Source: Candidatus Saccharimonadota bacterium (lineage in GTDB: Bacteria; Patescibacteriota; Saccharimonadia; Saccharimonadales; Saccharimonadaceae). From it: DNA of 64,000 nucleotides. The stretch is taken from positions 1-64,000 of the forward strand of contig JAFWIU010000010.1 of assembly GCA_017514765.1 (NCBI GenBank). The letters are read 5' to 3'. Every line of letters begins with the position of its first letter. Position 1 is the first letter of the stretch. Below are positions 8,358 through 16,699 of this stretch, piece by piece. A program made the position numbers and the translations under genes. The notes below the pieces were generated by a model, which was given only the letters and a program-made list of their open reading frames with translations, had not been told where the DNA came from and made no database searches.

Positions 8358-8786
8358 ATGGCAGAAAAGAAAGTAATTGGGAATTTGAAATTACGTATCC
8401 CTGCAGGAAGAGCAACCGCTGGTCCTCCAGTTGGTTCAACGCTTGGTCAATGGGGTCTCAACATGATGGATTTCATTAATCCTTTCAATGAGGCAACGAA
8501 GGACTTGATGGGGAAGAACGTAATCGTGCACATCAGGGTCTTCGAAGATAGGACCTTTGACTGGAGATCACTTGGGCAACCAGTAGATGATTTGATCCGT
8601 GAGGCAATCAAAATCGATAAAGGTTCTGGGAAACCTAACGTCGACAAGGTTGGCAAGATTTCACGGGCTCAGCTTGAAGAGATTGCCAAGAAGAAAATGG
8701 ATCAACTCAATGCAATCGATTTGGACGGTGCAGTGAAAATTGTGGCTGGTACCGCTCGTTCGATGGGTGTGGAAGTGACCGATTAA
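8358..8786 (+). CDS. rplK: 50S ribosomal protein L11
   Basis: L11 forms the GTPase-associated centre base with 23S rRNA helices 43-44. The 142-aa protein has the N-terminal domain signature KLRIPAGRATAGPPVGSTLG (residues 11-30) and the C-terminal rRNA-binding end GTARSMGVEV. The N-terminal domain is somewhat divergent (MMDFINPFNEATKDL). It is transcribed from its own promoter and closed by a terminator at 8805-8832, so it is not in one unit with rplA, unlike the usual rplKA operon. Confidence 0.95.
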   Translation: MAEKKVIGNLKLRIPAGRATAGPPVGSTLGQWGLNMMDFINPFNEATKDLMGKNVIVHIRVFEDRTFDWRSLGQPVDDLIREAIKIDKGSGKPNVDKVGKISRAQLEEIAKKKMDQLNAIDLDGAVKIVAGTARSMGVEVTD

Positions 8787-8804
8787 TCTTAAATATTCAC
8801 TCAA

Positions 8805-8832
8805 AAGTCAAGCTTTATGGCTTGACTTTTTT
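8805..8832 (+). terminator. terminator of rplK
   Basis: Stem AAGTCAAGC (8805-8813) pairs with GCTTGACTT (8820-8828) around a short loop, followed by a T run. The 3' arm contains the TTGACT -35 of the next promoter. Confidence 0.85.
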
Positions 8833-8850
8833 GGTTATGTGTGTTATAAT
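8822..8850 (+). promoter_or_regulatory. promoter nested in the rplK terminator
   Basis: TTGACT (8822-8827) and TATAAT (8845-8850) are 17 bp apart. The -35 box is the descending arm of the rplK terminator. The promoter gives a leader of about 33 nt with a G-rich Shine-Dalgarno before ATG 8890. Confidence 0.75.
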
Positions 8851-8889
8851 TGAGTTAGTTACCAAAATATCATTATAAGGGGGTAAGGT

Positions 8890-9297
8890 ATGGAACCTTC
8901 AAAAGAGTGGAGAAATGAAGCTCGTAAACAACTGATTGGTTACTGGGAGAAGTATCACTCGGATTACGTCTCTTTGATTGCAAGATACCACGACTTGATT
9001 AAGGAAAAAGAAAAGTTGGGTCTTGTAAAACACGCTGCAAAAGATGGAGCCTTTCTGAGGGCTTATCCAGACATTCCTTTTCTGGCGATTTCTAGAAAGG
9101 ATCGTGTGGTATATAAGCTCAATAAGATGTCGCCTGCTCAGATTAGAGATCTACTTTATGTAATTGAGCGATGCGTCGTCAGAAAAGGGTCGGAATTTGA
9201 TAACGTAAAGGGATTAGTACGATTCCATGAAGGGGACTTACGGGACCAAAAGAGGCCTAAAAAATATGTCCTCGAAAGAGGATTGGGCAGATTATAA
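8890..9297 (+). CDS. unknown conserved-looking protein between rplK and rplA, 135 aa
   Basis: No family recognised. The protein is soluble, helical and very basic/aromatic at the N-terminus (EWRNEARKQLIGYWEKYHSDY), has a central segment PDIPFLAISRKDRVVYKLNKM and a basic C-terminus (DQKRPKKYVLERGLGRL). The charge suggests nucleic-acid or ribosome contact, but that is only a guess. It has its own promoter (8822-8850), a Shine-Dalgarno GGGGG-TAAGG, and its own terminator (9311-9333), so it is an independent unit inserted in the ribosomal-protein cluster. Confidence 0.7.
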   Translation: MEPSKEWRNEARKQLIGYWEKYHSDYVSLIARYHDLIKEKEKLGLVKHAAKDGAFLRAYPDIPFLAISRKDRVVYKLNKMSPAQIRDLLYVIERCVVRKGSEFDNVKGLVRFHEGDLRDQKRPKKYVLERGLGRL

Positions 9298-9310
9298 TCA
9301 CCTCCACCTT

Positions 9311-9333
9311 GGGGTCTTCGGGCCCCTATTTTT
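9311..9333 (+). terminator. UUCG-tetraloop terminator
   Basis: GGGGTC-TTCG-GGCCCC (9311-9326), a 6-bp stem with one G-T pair capped by a stable cUUCGg loop, is followed by TATTTTTAT. Confidence 0.85.
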
Positions 9334-9360
9334 ATCCTTGCTTTTTAATGAAATTATTGT

Positions 9361-9425
9361 TATAATATATGGGATTAATTAAATGTGGGAGAACGATGGT
9401 TCGCTAATACCACAGAAAGGATTTT
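9361..9425 (+). promoter_or_regulatory. rplA promoter and structured 5' leader
   Basis: TATAAT (9361-9366) drives a leader of about 52 nt. In it TGTGG pairs with CCACA (about 9385-9415) around a GA-rich internal region. L1 represses its own mRNA in other bacteria by binding a leader hairpin that mimics 23S rRNA; this hairpin is a candidate, not a recognised L1 site. Shine-Dalgarno AGAAAGG precedes ATG 9426. Confidence 0.45.
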
Positions 9426-10346
9426 ATGGCCGAAGAAGAGGCAAAAAACTTAGAAGATAAAATCGCTGAGGCGAAGGAAGTCGTTGAAGAGAATAAAGAA
9501 GAAGTCGCTGAGACTTTTGCAAAAGCTGGGAAGAAATCTCGTAAGCACGTCGAAGAAGTTAGGGCTGAGGAAGAGCGACAGGCACGCAAATTGGAGCGTA
9601 AGGCCAATGAGGCGGTCGAGAAACCAAAGGGTGCTACTCCTGTAACTCGTCCACGCATCGAACGTCGTGGCAAGAAATATCAAGAGTCCGCCAAGCTGAT
9701 CGAGAAGAACAAAGCTTATGCATTAAAAGAGGCAATTGATTTAGCTATCAAGACTAATCCAGCTAAATTCGATGCTTCGATTGAAATTCATGCTAGATTA
9801 GGCGTCGATCCACGTCAGGCTGACCAGAACATTCGTACCACTTTAGTATTGCCTAATGGCAATGGTAAGACGGTACGCGTAGCGGTATTTGCACCACTTG
9901 ACGTTTGCAAGGCAGCTAAGACAGCCGGTGCTGATATTGCCGAGGATGAGGAATTCTTAAAGCAACTTGAGAAAGGTACCATTAATTTCGATGTTTTGAT
10001 TGCTACCCCTCAATATATGCCAAAGCTAGGTAAGTACGCACGTTTGCTCGGCCCTAAAGGACTAATGCCGAATCCAAAGGCTGGCACTGTAACAATGGAT
10101 GTCGAGAAGGCAGTCAAGGAAGCTAAAGCCGGTAAGGTTGAGTATCGTGTAGATAAGCAGTCGATTGTTCATCTCGGTGTTGGCAAAGTTTCGTTCGGTA
10201 CCGACAAATTGTTAGAGAACGCAAACGCTTTCTTTGATTCTTTGAAGGCACAAAAACCTGCCTCACTGAAGGGTACCTACGTGAAGTCAGTGTATGTTAC
10301 GACTACTATGGGTCCCTCGATTCAGATTGAAAATATCTATAACTAG
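9426..10346 (+). CDS. rplA: 50S ribosomal protein L1 with charged N-terminal extension
   Basis: L1 binds 23S rRNA at the mobile L1 stalk and helps release E-site tRNA. The L1 body starts near residue 75 ([11 protein letters not shown]) and includes the signatures [40 protein letters not shown] and [11 protein letters not shown]. The 306-aa length exceeds the usual roughly 230 because of a highly charged N-terminal extension of about 75 residues (Glu, Lys, Ala, Arg; probably one long helix). The start is fixed by AGAAAGG and by the leader. The adjacent membrane protein gene is a separate leaderless unit. Confidence 0.93.
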   Translation: MAEEEAKNLEDKIAEAKEVVEENKEEVAETFAKAGKKSRKHVEEVRAEEERQARKLERKANEAVEKPKGATPVTRPRIERRGKKYQESAKLIEKNKAYALKEAIDLAIKTNPAKFDASIEIHARLGVDPRQADQNIRTTLVLPNGNGKTVRVAVFAPLDVCKAAKTAGADIAEDEEFLKQLEKGTINFDVLIATPQYMPKLGKYARLLGPKGLMPNPKAGTVTMDVEKAVKEAKAGKVEYRVDKQSIVHLGVGKVSFGTDKLLENANAFFDSLKAQKPASLKGTYVKSVYVTTTMGPSIQIENIYN

Positions 10347-10387
10347 AAATCAGAACTATAGTCAGATTCTTGTGATATAATGTTCTT

Positions 10388-10954
10388 ATGAATGAAATGA
10401 TACAGGGGTTTGAAATACCAGAATTATTAATATTGCTCGGGCTCGGAATTGCGGTGTTATTTTTCGGGTACCGGATTAAGAAGTTTGCCTTCTTTATTGC
10501 TTGGTTCTTGTTGGGGTACATGGGCACTACTTATTTTATGCCTGAGATTACCAAAATCTCACCAGAGGTGCTTTCTACGCAGTTGTATCAGATCCTGATT
10601 CCTATTGCTGGTGGGTTATTATTAGCATTACTGGGTTTCTCAATAGAGAAATTATGCGTGGGCGGAATTAGTTTTGCGCTCGTGATGGTGACAAGTATAC
10701 AATATTTCGGTTCGTCCATCCAGACTATCGCGATTTCGGCAGTGGTAGCTGTAATAATTGCGGCTCTAGCTGTAACACTATTGAAACCAGCAACCATAGT
10801 TGCAACTTCCGGCGTAGGCGCGTATGTAATTACACTGGCTTTGCTCGCATTGATACCTAGCATAGATCGAAATATCTTCTATTGGCCGATGCTGATTGGC
10901 CTCACTGCGGTTGGTTCGCTTTTCCAATTTGCCACTACGAAACATACTAGTTGA
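10388..10954 (+). CDS. polytopic membrane protein (DUF4203/TMEM198-like), 188 aa
   Basis: About seven transmembrane helices fill the protein, with a repeated Gly-rich helix pattern (LLILLGLGIAVLFFGYRI, GGLLLALLGFSIEKL) like the DUF4203/TMEM198 superfamily, whose function is unknown in bacteria. The assignment is by overall pattern only. TATAAT at 10376-10381, within TGTGATATAAT, ends 6 nt before ATG 10388, so no leader is expected. It separates rplA from the L10 operon. Confidence 0.65.
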   Translation: MNEMIQGFEIPELLILLGLGIAVLFFGYRIKKFAFFIAWFLLGYMGTTYFMPEITKISPEVLSTQLYQILIPIAGGLLLALLGFSIEKLCVGGISFALVMVTSIQYFGSSIQTIAISAVVAVIIAALAVTLLKPATIVATSGVGAYVITLALLALIPSIDRNIFYWPMLIGLTAVGSLFQFATTKHTS

Positions 10955-10973
10955 TTCTTCTTAAGAAGTGTGC

Positions 10974-11151
10974 TATAATTATAGCAGTTACCAAAGACAG
11001 CGACGGGAGTAATCCTTAATCATGTCGCCGAGGAATTTCTTACAATTTATTTGGTGACGTAATTATTAACAATTAGTCAACCATGCGAGTTACCGTGGAC
11101 TTGTTCCGCTAGTAGCTCGGCAATATCAAATAATAACCAAAGGAACTTTTT
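10974..11151 (+). promoter_or_regulatory. rplJL promoter and ribosomal protein L10 leader
   Basis: The extended -10 TGC-TATAAT (TATAAT 10974-10979) starts a leader of about 166 nt. Its 5' part reads ACCAAAGACAGC, then CCTTAAT, then GTCGCCGAGG. This is the conserved L10-leader arrangement (as in the B. subtilis rplJ leader) that imitates the L10-binding site on 23S rRNA and lets excess L10-L12 repress its own synthesis. The 3' half holds further pairing and the Shine-Dalgarno AAAGGAA before ATG 11152. A perfect palindrome CTTCTTAAGAAG (10957-10968) lies in the -35 region. Confidence 0.8.
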
Positions 11152-11673
11152 ATGGCGATTAGTAAGCAAAAAAAGAACTCATTGGTTGCTGATTTGACTG
11201 AACTCCTCAGTAACGCCAAATCAACTGTTTTTGCAAAATACCAGGGTTTGACCGTGGCGGAATTGCAGGAACTCCGTAAGGCTGCGCGTGAAGCTGGAGT
11301 AAAAATCAAGGTTGTCAAGAACCGACTAGTGCGTGTCGCGTTAGGACAGATTGCCGTTTATAAAGACACTGACACAACTGGACTGACCGGTCAATTGCTT
11401 TATGCGATTTCTGACGATGATGAGGTGGCACCAGCGAAGGTGTTGGCCGAATTCGCCAAACAGCACGATGCATTAAACCTGGTGGGTGGATTCTCGGACT
11501 TAGGTAAGACTTTGTCAGAGGACGAGGTGAAGACTTTGGCTGCGATGCCGACCAAAAACGAGCTTATTGCTCAGGTGGTGGCACAGCTTTTGTCACCAGT
11601 TACCGACTCTGTTTCTGGTCTCGCCGGTGGATTGTCTGGGATCGTATCTGGTCTTGAAGCACACGCTGCTTAA
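11152..11673 (+). CDS. rplJ: 50S ribosomal protein L10
   Basis: L10 anchors L7/L12 dimers at the ribosomal stalk. The 173-aa protein shows the N-terminal family block (KSTVFAKYQGLTVAELQELR, residues about 23-42), VKIKVVKNRLVRVAL, and a C-terminal helix rich in Gly, Leu and Val that carries L12 dimers. Length is normal. It is expressed from the autoregulatory leader and followed 78 nt later by rplL. Confidence 0.95.
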   Translation: MAISKQKKNSLVADLTELLSNAKSTVFAKYQGLTVAELQELRKAAREAGVKIKVVKNRLVRVALGQIAVYKDTDTTGLTGQLLYAISDDDEVAPAKVLAEFAKQHDALNLVGGFSDLGKTLSEDEVKTLAAMPTKNELIAQVVAQLLSPVTDSVSGLAGGLSGIVSGLEAHAA

Positions 11674-11751
11674 ATTAGCAATCAATTAATTAATAATAAT
11701 CAATGGATAGATTTTGGGTAAATCACCCTTTCTACTCTAAAGGAGAATAAT

Positions 11752-12135
11752 ATGGCTACTGATATTAAGAAATTAGCTGAGGAATTGGTCAAGTTGACCG
11801 TCCTCGAAGTAAACGAATTAAAGAATGTCTTGAAAGACGAATATGGCATTGAGCCAGCTGCTGCCGCTGTGGCCGTAGCTGCTGGTCCTGCTGCTGGTGG
11901 TGAAGCTGCTGCTGATGAAGGCAAGTCTGAGTACGATGTTGTACTAAAGGATGCTGGTTCTCAGAAGATTGCAGTCATCAAAGCTGTGAAGGAAGCTACT
12001 GGACTTGGTCTTGGCGAAGCTAAGGCTATCGTAGACGGTGCTCCTGCTACTGTCAAGGAGAAGGTTGCTAAAGCTGATGCTGAAGCAATGAAGAAAGCCC
12101 TTGAAGAGGCTGGTGCTACAGTTGAATTGGCATAA
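11752..12135 (+). CDS. rplL: 50S ribosomal protein L7/L12
   Basis: L12 recruits translational GTPases. The 127-aa protein has the dimerising N-terminal domain (1-35), an Ala/Gly-rich hinge ([20 protein letters not shown]) and the C-terminal domain with [21 protein letters not shown] strong Shine-Dalgarno AAAGGAG lies 6 nt upstream. The rplJ-rplL gap contains a small hairpin GGGT-AAATC-ACCC that may tune the ratio; this is not proven. A strong terminator follows. Confidence 0.97.
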   Translation: MATDIKKLAEELVKLTVLEVNELKNVLKDEYGIEPAAAAVAVAAGPAAGGEAAADEGKSEYDVVLKDAGSQKIAVIKAVKEATGLGLGEAKAIVDGAPATVKEKVAKADAEAMKKALEEAGATVELA

Positions 12136-12169
12136 TTTATAACATTTATTATAGATGGTTGACTAATCC

Positions 12170-12195
12170 AAACACCCCGCGAGGGGTGTTTTTGG
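12170..12195 (+). terminator. terminator of the rplJL operon
   Basis: AAACACCCC (12170-12178), a GCGA loop and GGGGTGTTT (12183-12191) form a 9-bp stem followed by further T residues. Confidence 0.9.
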
Positions 12196-12213
12196 TGGGA
12201 CTATAATTATTGA

Positions 12214-13701
12214 TTACCATTTGGTGATGGTGGTTGGGATAGTCGAAGTCGAGGCAGAGTAGCCGTCACGAGTGACTTCTGTAAAGGTAATATTATTACG
12301 TTGTGTACCGGTGACTTTATAACGGTCAAGAGTGATCCAGAAAGGAACTATAGTATGACTGCCCGCCACTAACATATCATTATACTGTCGATAGATAATA
12401 TAGCCCGACTGCACCCCCACATTACCAAAGGCGGATTGTGCCGTAATGCGGCTGCTGCCAGATGTGAGATAGTTATAGAGCGCGCCTCCAACATTGCTTC
12501 CGTCAATCACGAACCCACAGTTATTATAATAAATTGATGACCTTACGTCGTCTGTTGCATCATCGACGCCAGAGTCTAGTGAAGAATACATCGAAAACGA
12601 AGTGATAGTGCCAGAGGTTTTATTATATGAGTAGCTAGTTTTAGCACGCAAGAAGCCGTTGGGTACTTCGCGCACGAGGTAGACACTATTGGCTTCCGGT
12701 ATAATATTAGCAGCATCGACGGATTGGTATTGGAATTCCGCCCAGTCGAGGTTGCTACCGTTATAGATAGCATAATTATTTAAGTACTCAGCAGTGAATT
12801 CGTCAATATCGCCCGTGTATTTGAAATAGCCACCATATAAGGTATTAGATGTTAATTTGTCATATAAACCACTGGTAGTACCTAAGAGATTATAAGTACT
12901 GCCCGCTGGCAATTCTGACATTGGTATGACGACAGGGTTCTCTTGGCCTTCTGTGTTTGACAAAGCACGACCAGTATATAGCACTCTAAATGTGGGGAGT
13001 TCGGGGGTACTGTGGGTATATGGATGCACCATAGTGTATTTGACCTGGCCGGAATAAATATCGGCTGGCTGAGTGCTGGAAATGTAGGATGCATAGGTAG
13101 TTTCTAGTTTAGCTCCGAGCGTAGTGTCAGTAGTGGCTGGATCGGTAGTAGAGGAACGATATTCGGCAACTTTAGTGAAGACATCAGGAATAGTATGCCA
13201 GGAATTGAAGCTGTTCATAACGGTCATATTCTCTGGATTGTAGGTGACAGGATCACCCGAAGTGGGGTTTTCGACCTTGTTGACTTTGACCGACCAGCTA
13301 GAATTGGTATCGCCAGAGGTGTAAACTTTAGTGGCGATAGTGCGCTTAGTAGCATTGCCGATTAGTTTAGTGTGATTCTCGCCTTCATAGGCATCCTCAG
13401 TAAAGCCTATAGCATAAACGGAAAAACCATTGCTGTCGTTGCAGAACACCGTAAGGGTAGTCTTGCCGATGCCATTTTCGTATTCGCCGCCAGGAGCGCC
13501 CGAGTACGTACCAGAGCTGATAGGAGCGATATGTGATTCGGCACCTGTTCCACCCATAGTGCAGGCAACTGGGATAGTCAGCTCTACACGATCAATCACT
13601 TCCGTGTCAGCCAAAATAGCAGAAGACGAAAGAAGATAGCCAGATAGTAAACTGAACATAGTTAAGACCAAAGCAAACATAGTTAAATGTTTGACTTTCA
13701 T
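12214..13701 (-). CDS. large secreted surface protein, 495 aa
   Basis: A signal peptide occupies residues 1-31 (hydrophobic core FALVLTMFSLLSGYLLSSSA, cleavage near ILA-DT). The mature protein is Thr/Ser/Tyr/Gly-rich and beta-strand-like, with two Cys in the N-terminal domain (VACTMGG, VFCNDSNGF) that could form a disulfide. No enzyme motif or C-terminal anchor is seen. The mature N-terminus (DTEVIDRVELTIPV) and domain layout recall the N-terminal domain of the FISUMP protein at 48.3-50.1 kb and match the pseudogene at 38.5 kb. The start at 13701 follows AAGGAGG; TATAAT lies at plus-strand 13722-13727. Probably a cell-surface protein for host contact, which is inferred from export only. Confidence 0.75.
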   Translation of the reverse strand: MKVKHLTMFALVLTMFSLLSGYLLSSSAILADTEVIDRVELTIPVACTMGGTGAESHIAPISSGTYSGAPGGEYENGIGKTTLTVFCNDSNGFSVYAIGFTEDAYEGENHTKLIGNATKRTIATKVYTSGDTNSSWSVKVNKVENPTSGDPVTYNPENMTVMNSFNSWHTIPDVFTKVAEYRSSTTDPATTDTTLGAKLETTYASYISSTQPADIYSGQVKYTMVHPYTHSTPELPTFRVLYTGRALSNTEGQENPVVIPMSELPAGSTYNLLGTTSGLYDKLTSNTLYGGYFKYTGDIDEFTAEYLNNYAIYNGSNLDWAEFQYQSVDAANIIPEANSVYLVREVPNGFLRAKTSYSYNKTSGTITSFSMYSSLDSGVDDATDDVRSSIYYNNCGFVIDGSNVGGALYNYLTSGSSRITAQSAFGNVGVQSGYIIYRQYNDMLVAGSHTIVPFWITLDRYKVTGTQRNNITFTEVTRDGYSASTSTIPTTITKW

Positions 13702-13785
13702 GATGCCTCCTTAGCCATATTATTATAATAGCATAAGTTTTATTTTTTTCATAGTATTTTTTTAAATTAAGTTATAATAATATAC
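13702..13785. promoter_or_regulatory. divergent promoter region
   Basis: The minus-strand -10 TATAAT (plus-strand ATTATA 13722-13727) serves the secreted protein with a short Shine-Dalgarno leader. The plus-strand TATAAT (13773-13778) ends 7 nt before ATG 13786 of the SufS-like gene. The A/T-rich stretch between holds no other visible signal. Confidence 0.6.
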
Positions 13786-14949
13786 ATGAAAGAGTTTGAT
13801 TATTTAGGAAAAGGTGAGGTTTACCTCGATGCGGCTTGCCAGAGTCTGAGACCGCGATGTGTTATTGAAGCAATTAATGCTTACTATACCGAACACAACT
13901 CGTGTGGGGAACGAGTGAAATATAAATGGGGAATTGAGACCGATGAGAAGGTCGAGGAGACGCGTGAGCTGGTTTTAAAATATTTGGGTTTGAAAGCCAA
14001 AAAGTATACAGTTTCTTTTACATTAAATACGACTTACGGGATTAACCTTGTACTGTCTCAGCTGAAAACTCAAGAATTTGATAAGGTAATGACGAGCGAG
14101 ATAGAACATAATTCGCCATTTCTGGCGACGATGGCTTTTCATGAACGCACTGGTCTACCGCGTGAAGTGATGAAGCGTGAAGGAGATGGTTCGATCATGC
14201 TAGATAATTACGATTTTACGCGAGCAGTGGTAGTAGTAAATTGTGCATCGAATTTTGATGGTCGGAAGCTACTAAATCTGAAAGAGCTTATCAAAGTGGT
14301 GCATAAAGTAAACGGCATCGTTATAATCGATGCGGCTCAAGCGATGGCGCATTCGATCGATATCTTACAGTGTGTGGAAGCTGATGTGATTTGTTTCTCG
14401 GCCCATAAATTATACGCACCTTCACTGGGGGTAATTGTCTGGCGTGACGACTTGATGGATAAAATGGTGCAGGGCTTTGTGGGCGGTGGCATGGTCGATG
14501 ACGTAGAAAAGGATTCGTATGTCTTGTCCGCAGAAGGGAAAGAGCATCGTTACACTAGGTTTGAATCTGGTCTGCAAGCTTGGGGTGAGATTGTCGGGTT
14601 AGGCGCGGCTCTGAAATGGTTGATGAAACTTCCGAAAGCTGATTGGAAGAACTTAGAAGCAAATTGCAACGAGTTGTACGATTTCCTAAATAGCGCTCCT
14701 AAGGTCCACCTAGTGAATAAGCAGGCAAATCCTACTATGTCGTTTTACGTCGAGGGAATCGACTCGCATATGTTAGGTAACGCTTTATCCCGCGAGAATA
14801 TTATGGCGCGAACTGGTTATTTCTGTGTGCACTATTATCTAGATCACGTACTAGGATTGCCACCGCTCATTAGATTCTCGCTTGGACTACATAACCGACC
14901 GGAGGATATTGCAAAAGTCAAGAAAGTTATGGAAAAAATAATACATTAA
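13786..14949 (+). CDS. class V aminotransferase, SufS/Csd-like cysteine desulfurase
   Basis: A PLP enzyme of the group that takes sulfur from cysteine. The 387-aa protein shows LDAACQSLRP near the N-terminus (substrate loop LDxAA), the PLP lysine motif FSAHKLYAPSLGV (residues about 206-218), and near the C-terminus RTGYFCVHYYL, where Cys is in the place of the persulfide Cys of SufS. No SufE, SufU or SufBCD partner is nearby. It could instead be a kynureninase-like or selenocysteine-lyase-like relative. Its -10 (13773-13778) leaves a 1-nt leader. A second, IscS/NifS-type enzyme lies at 46.9 kb. Confidence 0.72.
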   Translation: MKEFDYLGKGEVYLDAACQSLRPRCVIEAINAYYTEHNSCGERVKYKWGIETDEKVEETRELVLKYLGLKAKKYTVSFTLNTTYGINLVLSQLKTQEFDKVMTSEIEHNSPFLATMAFHERTGLPREVMKREGDGSIMLDNYDFTRAVVVVNCASNFDGRKLLNLKELIKVVHKVNGIVIIDAAQAMAHSIDILQCVEADVICFSAHKLYAPSLGVIVWRDDLMDKMVQGFVGGGMVDDVEKDSYVLSAEGKEHRYTRFESGLQAWGEIVGLGAALKWLMKLPKADWKNLEANCNELYDFLNSAPKVHLVNKQANPTMSFYVEGIDSHMLGNALSRENIMARTGYFCVHYYLDHVLGLPPLIRFSLGLHNRPEDIAKVKKVMEKIIH

Positions 14950-14967
14950 TGCTATTATAAATATATT

Positions 14968-16032
14968 ATGGTGTGTATAGCTGCTTTTATTATTTTGGCA
15001 CTAATTGGGGTATTTGTCGCCGGTATATCAATATTTAAACCTAAAGTGGGGAAGGCTTATCTTAAAGCTTTGAAAAAGGCTTGGGGGTGTTTGTGGAAGA
15101 AAGTACGTCTACAAAAGTGCGAGACCGGGTTTAAAGATGACGTAAAGAATACCTTGCTTTCGCGTGTCATGTTAAAGCACCCGAAGTGGGTTAAACCGTT
15201 ATCAATTATCATTGAGGTACTTTCGGTGATTATTGTAGTAGTGGCGGTGTGGGCGATCCTCACGGCAATTAAGTCCTTATTGGCGCTTTGGGCGCTAGGT
15301 TCTTGTAATGTAACTAAGCCTTCAGCCTGCTCGCTCGGTGCAGAGGTGTGTTCGATTGATGAGGCCGAGCCTTCCAATGTGTTCGAAGCGACTGGGCGAT
15401 GGTTCACGGAGTGGGGTGAGATTTTCGAGGCGATACCAGATAAGTTTAAGACCTACAATGCGGATGATTATTTGTTCAATTATATTGATGTAAACGGTGG
15501 CGAGGTTGAAGAATTGTCCACGGCGGTTGATATTTTCGATCCGGGATGTGAAATTTGCATGATGTCCTATCGTAATCAGAAGGAAGCAGGATTCTTCGAT
15601 AGTTACAATGTGAGGTTGGTACCCTACGCAATACAAGATGCGGATGGTGCTTATAAGTTCAAGAACTCTGGTATCATAGTTCGATATATGTTTGCGGTGG
15701 AACAGCTTCAATCCGGTGCTTCGCTCGGGTTGATTGATAGGATATTTACCGAGAAAAGTCAATCGGATGGTACGCCGGTCTATTATCTTTATCGTTTCAG
15801 GGATGACTATTCGGAAGAACAAGCTAGAGCGAAACTCGAGACTTGGCTGAAGGATGATGGTTTTGACGAAAAGGGTATTGAGGAGATACGTACAATCGTA
15901 GATTATCCTGAAATTGCCGACAAGATTAGCCAGAACAAGGAGATTGTCGAAAAACAGTTACGGGTTAAGGGTATTCCGACTATGATTATTGACGGCAAGC
16001 GCCATACTGGCTTATGGAAGCCTGCTGAATAG
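14968..16032 (+). CDS. membrane-anchored thioredoxin-fold protein (Dsb-like), 354 aa
   Basis: Two hydrophobic segments (residues 1-20 and about 75-110) precede a C-terminal thioredoxin-like domain. DPGCEICMMSY (about residues 190-200) supplies a CxxC redox pair and KGIPTMIIDGKRHTG (about residues 333-347) the cis-Pro loop. The fold is expected outside the membrane, where it would form or shuffle disulfides in secreted proteins such as the Cys-containing surface proteins encoded here. The insert between the CxxC and cis-Pro parts is helical, as in DsbA. TATAAA (14956-14961) ends 6 nt before ATG 14968, a leaderless arrangement. The DsbA-like role is inferred; the two-motif match is seen. Confidence 0.65.
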   Translation: MVCIAAFIILALIGVFVAGISIFKPKVGKAYLKALKKAWGCLWKKVRLQKCETGFKDDVKNTLLSRVMLKHPKWVKPLSIIIEVLSVIIVVVAVWAILTAIKSLLALWALGSCNVTKPSACSLGAEVCSIDEAEPSNVFEATGRWFTEWGEIFEAIPDKFKTYNADDYLFNYIDVNGGEVEELSTAVDIFDPGCEICMMSYRNQKEAGFFDSYNVRLVPYAIQDADGAYKFKNSGIIVRYMFAVEQLQSGASLGLIDRIFTEKSQSDGTPVYYLYRFRDDYSEEQARAKLETWLKDDGFDEKGIEEIRTIVDYPEIADKISQNKEIVEKQLRVKGIPTMIIDGKRHTGLWKPAE

Positions 16033-16180
16033 TGCTTGTGCTTTTTATGTAAAATTTACAACAGTTTTTCGTTGACCGATGTAAATGTAGTGGAAAACTT
16101 TTTCGAAAAACTATCTTGACTTTACGTGGCAGAAGATATATTATAATAATAATATTATATTTAGACAGGAATGCGAGGTG

Positions 16181-16699
16181 ATGTCTGAAATACCAGAGAA
16201 ACAAATAAAAAGATTGCGTAGCCTTATTAGTGATGCTGAGATGAATTTGTCGGCAGCGAAAGAATTGTTAGTTTCAATTCTAGGTGACGGTCAATCGATT
16301 ACTGCTCCGATGGATAGCGTAGTGTCTACCCCAGAGGGCAAAATTATTGAGGGAATTTTCGACGGACAGATTATGATTGGTCCAGATGGGAAGAATTATC
16401 CCGTACCAGCAAACTATGCTTCGAAATCGAAGTTGGTTGAGGGAGACATCATGAAACTCACGATTACGGATGAAGGTAAATTTTTGTACAAACAGATTGG
16501 GCCGGTTGAACGTAAGACGGTGATTGGAACATTAGTGCAACACGACGATAAATACTATGTAGAAGTGGCCGGTAAAGAATATCAGATTCTATATGCTTCA
16601 GTAACTTATTTCCATCTACATAATGGATCGCAAGTGTCGGTGACGATTCCGGCAAACAATGAGGATGCGACTTGGGCAGCAGTAGAAGCCGCCCTGTAA
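16181..16699 (+). CDS. conserved Patescibacteria-type unknown protein, 172 aa
   Basis: The N-terminal 40 residues form an amphipathic helix (EKQIKRLRSLISDAEMNLSA) and the rest is beta-rich, with the striking stretch IMIGPDGKNYPVPANYASKS (residues about 67-86). I recognise this as a pattern common in CPR genomes but know no function. The start is ATG 16181 (GTG 16178 is alternative), after a weak GCGAGG. Upstream 16033-16180 has TTGACT near 16115 and TATAAT-like repeats near 16140-16157 as a probable promoter with a leader. The stop codon is the first base triplet of a long palindrome (16696-16807). Confidence 0.7.
   Translation: MSEIPEKQIKRLRSLISDAEMNLSAAKELLVSILGDGQSITAPMDSVVSTPEGKIIEGIFDGQIMIGPDGKNYPVPANYASKSKLVEGDIMKLTITDEGKFLYKQIGPVERKTVIGTLVQHDDKYYVEVAGKEYQILYASVTYFHLHNGSQVSVTIPANNEDATWAAVEAAL

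Noticed and set aside
9361-9425. Firm annotation of an L1 operator in the rplA leader
   Set aside because: A hairpin is present but it does not clearly match the L1-binding consensus; kept only as a candidate.
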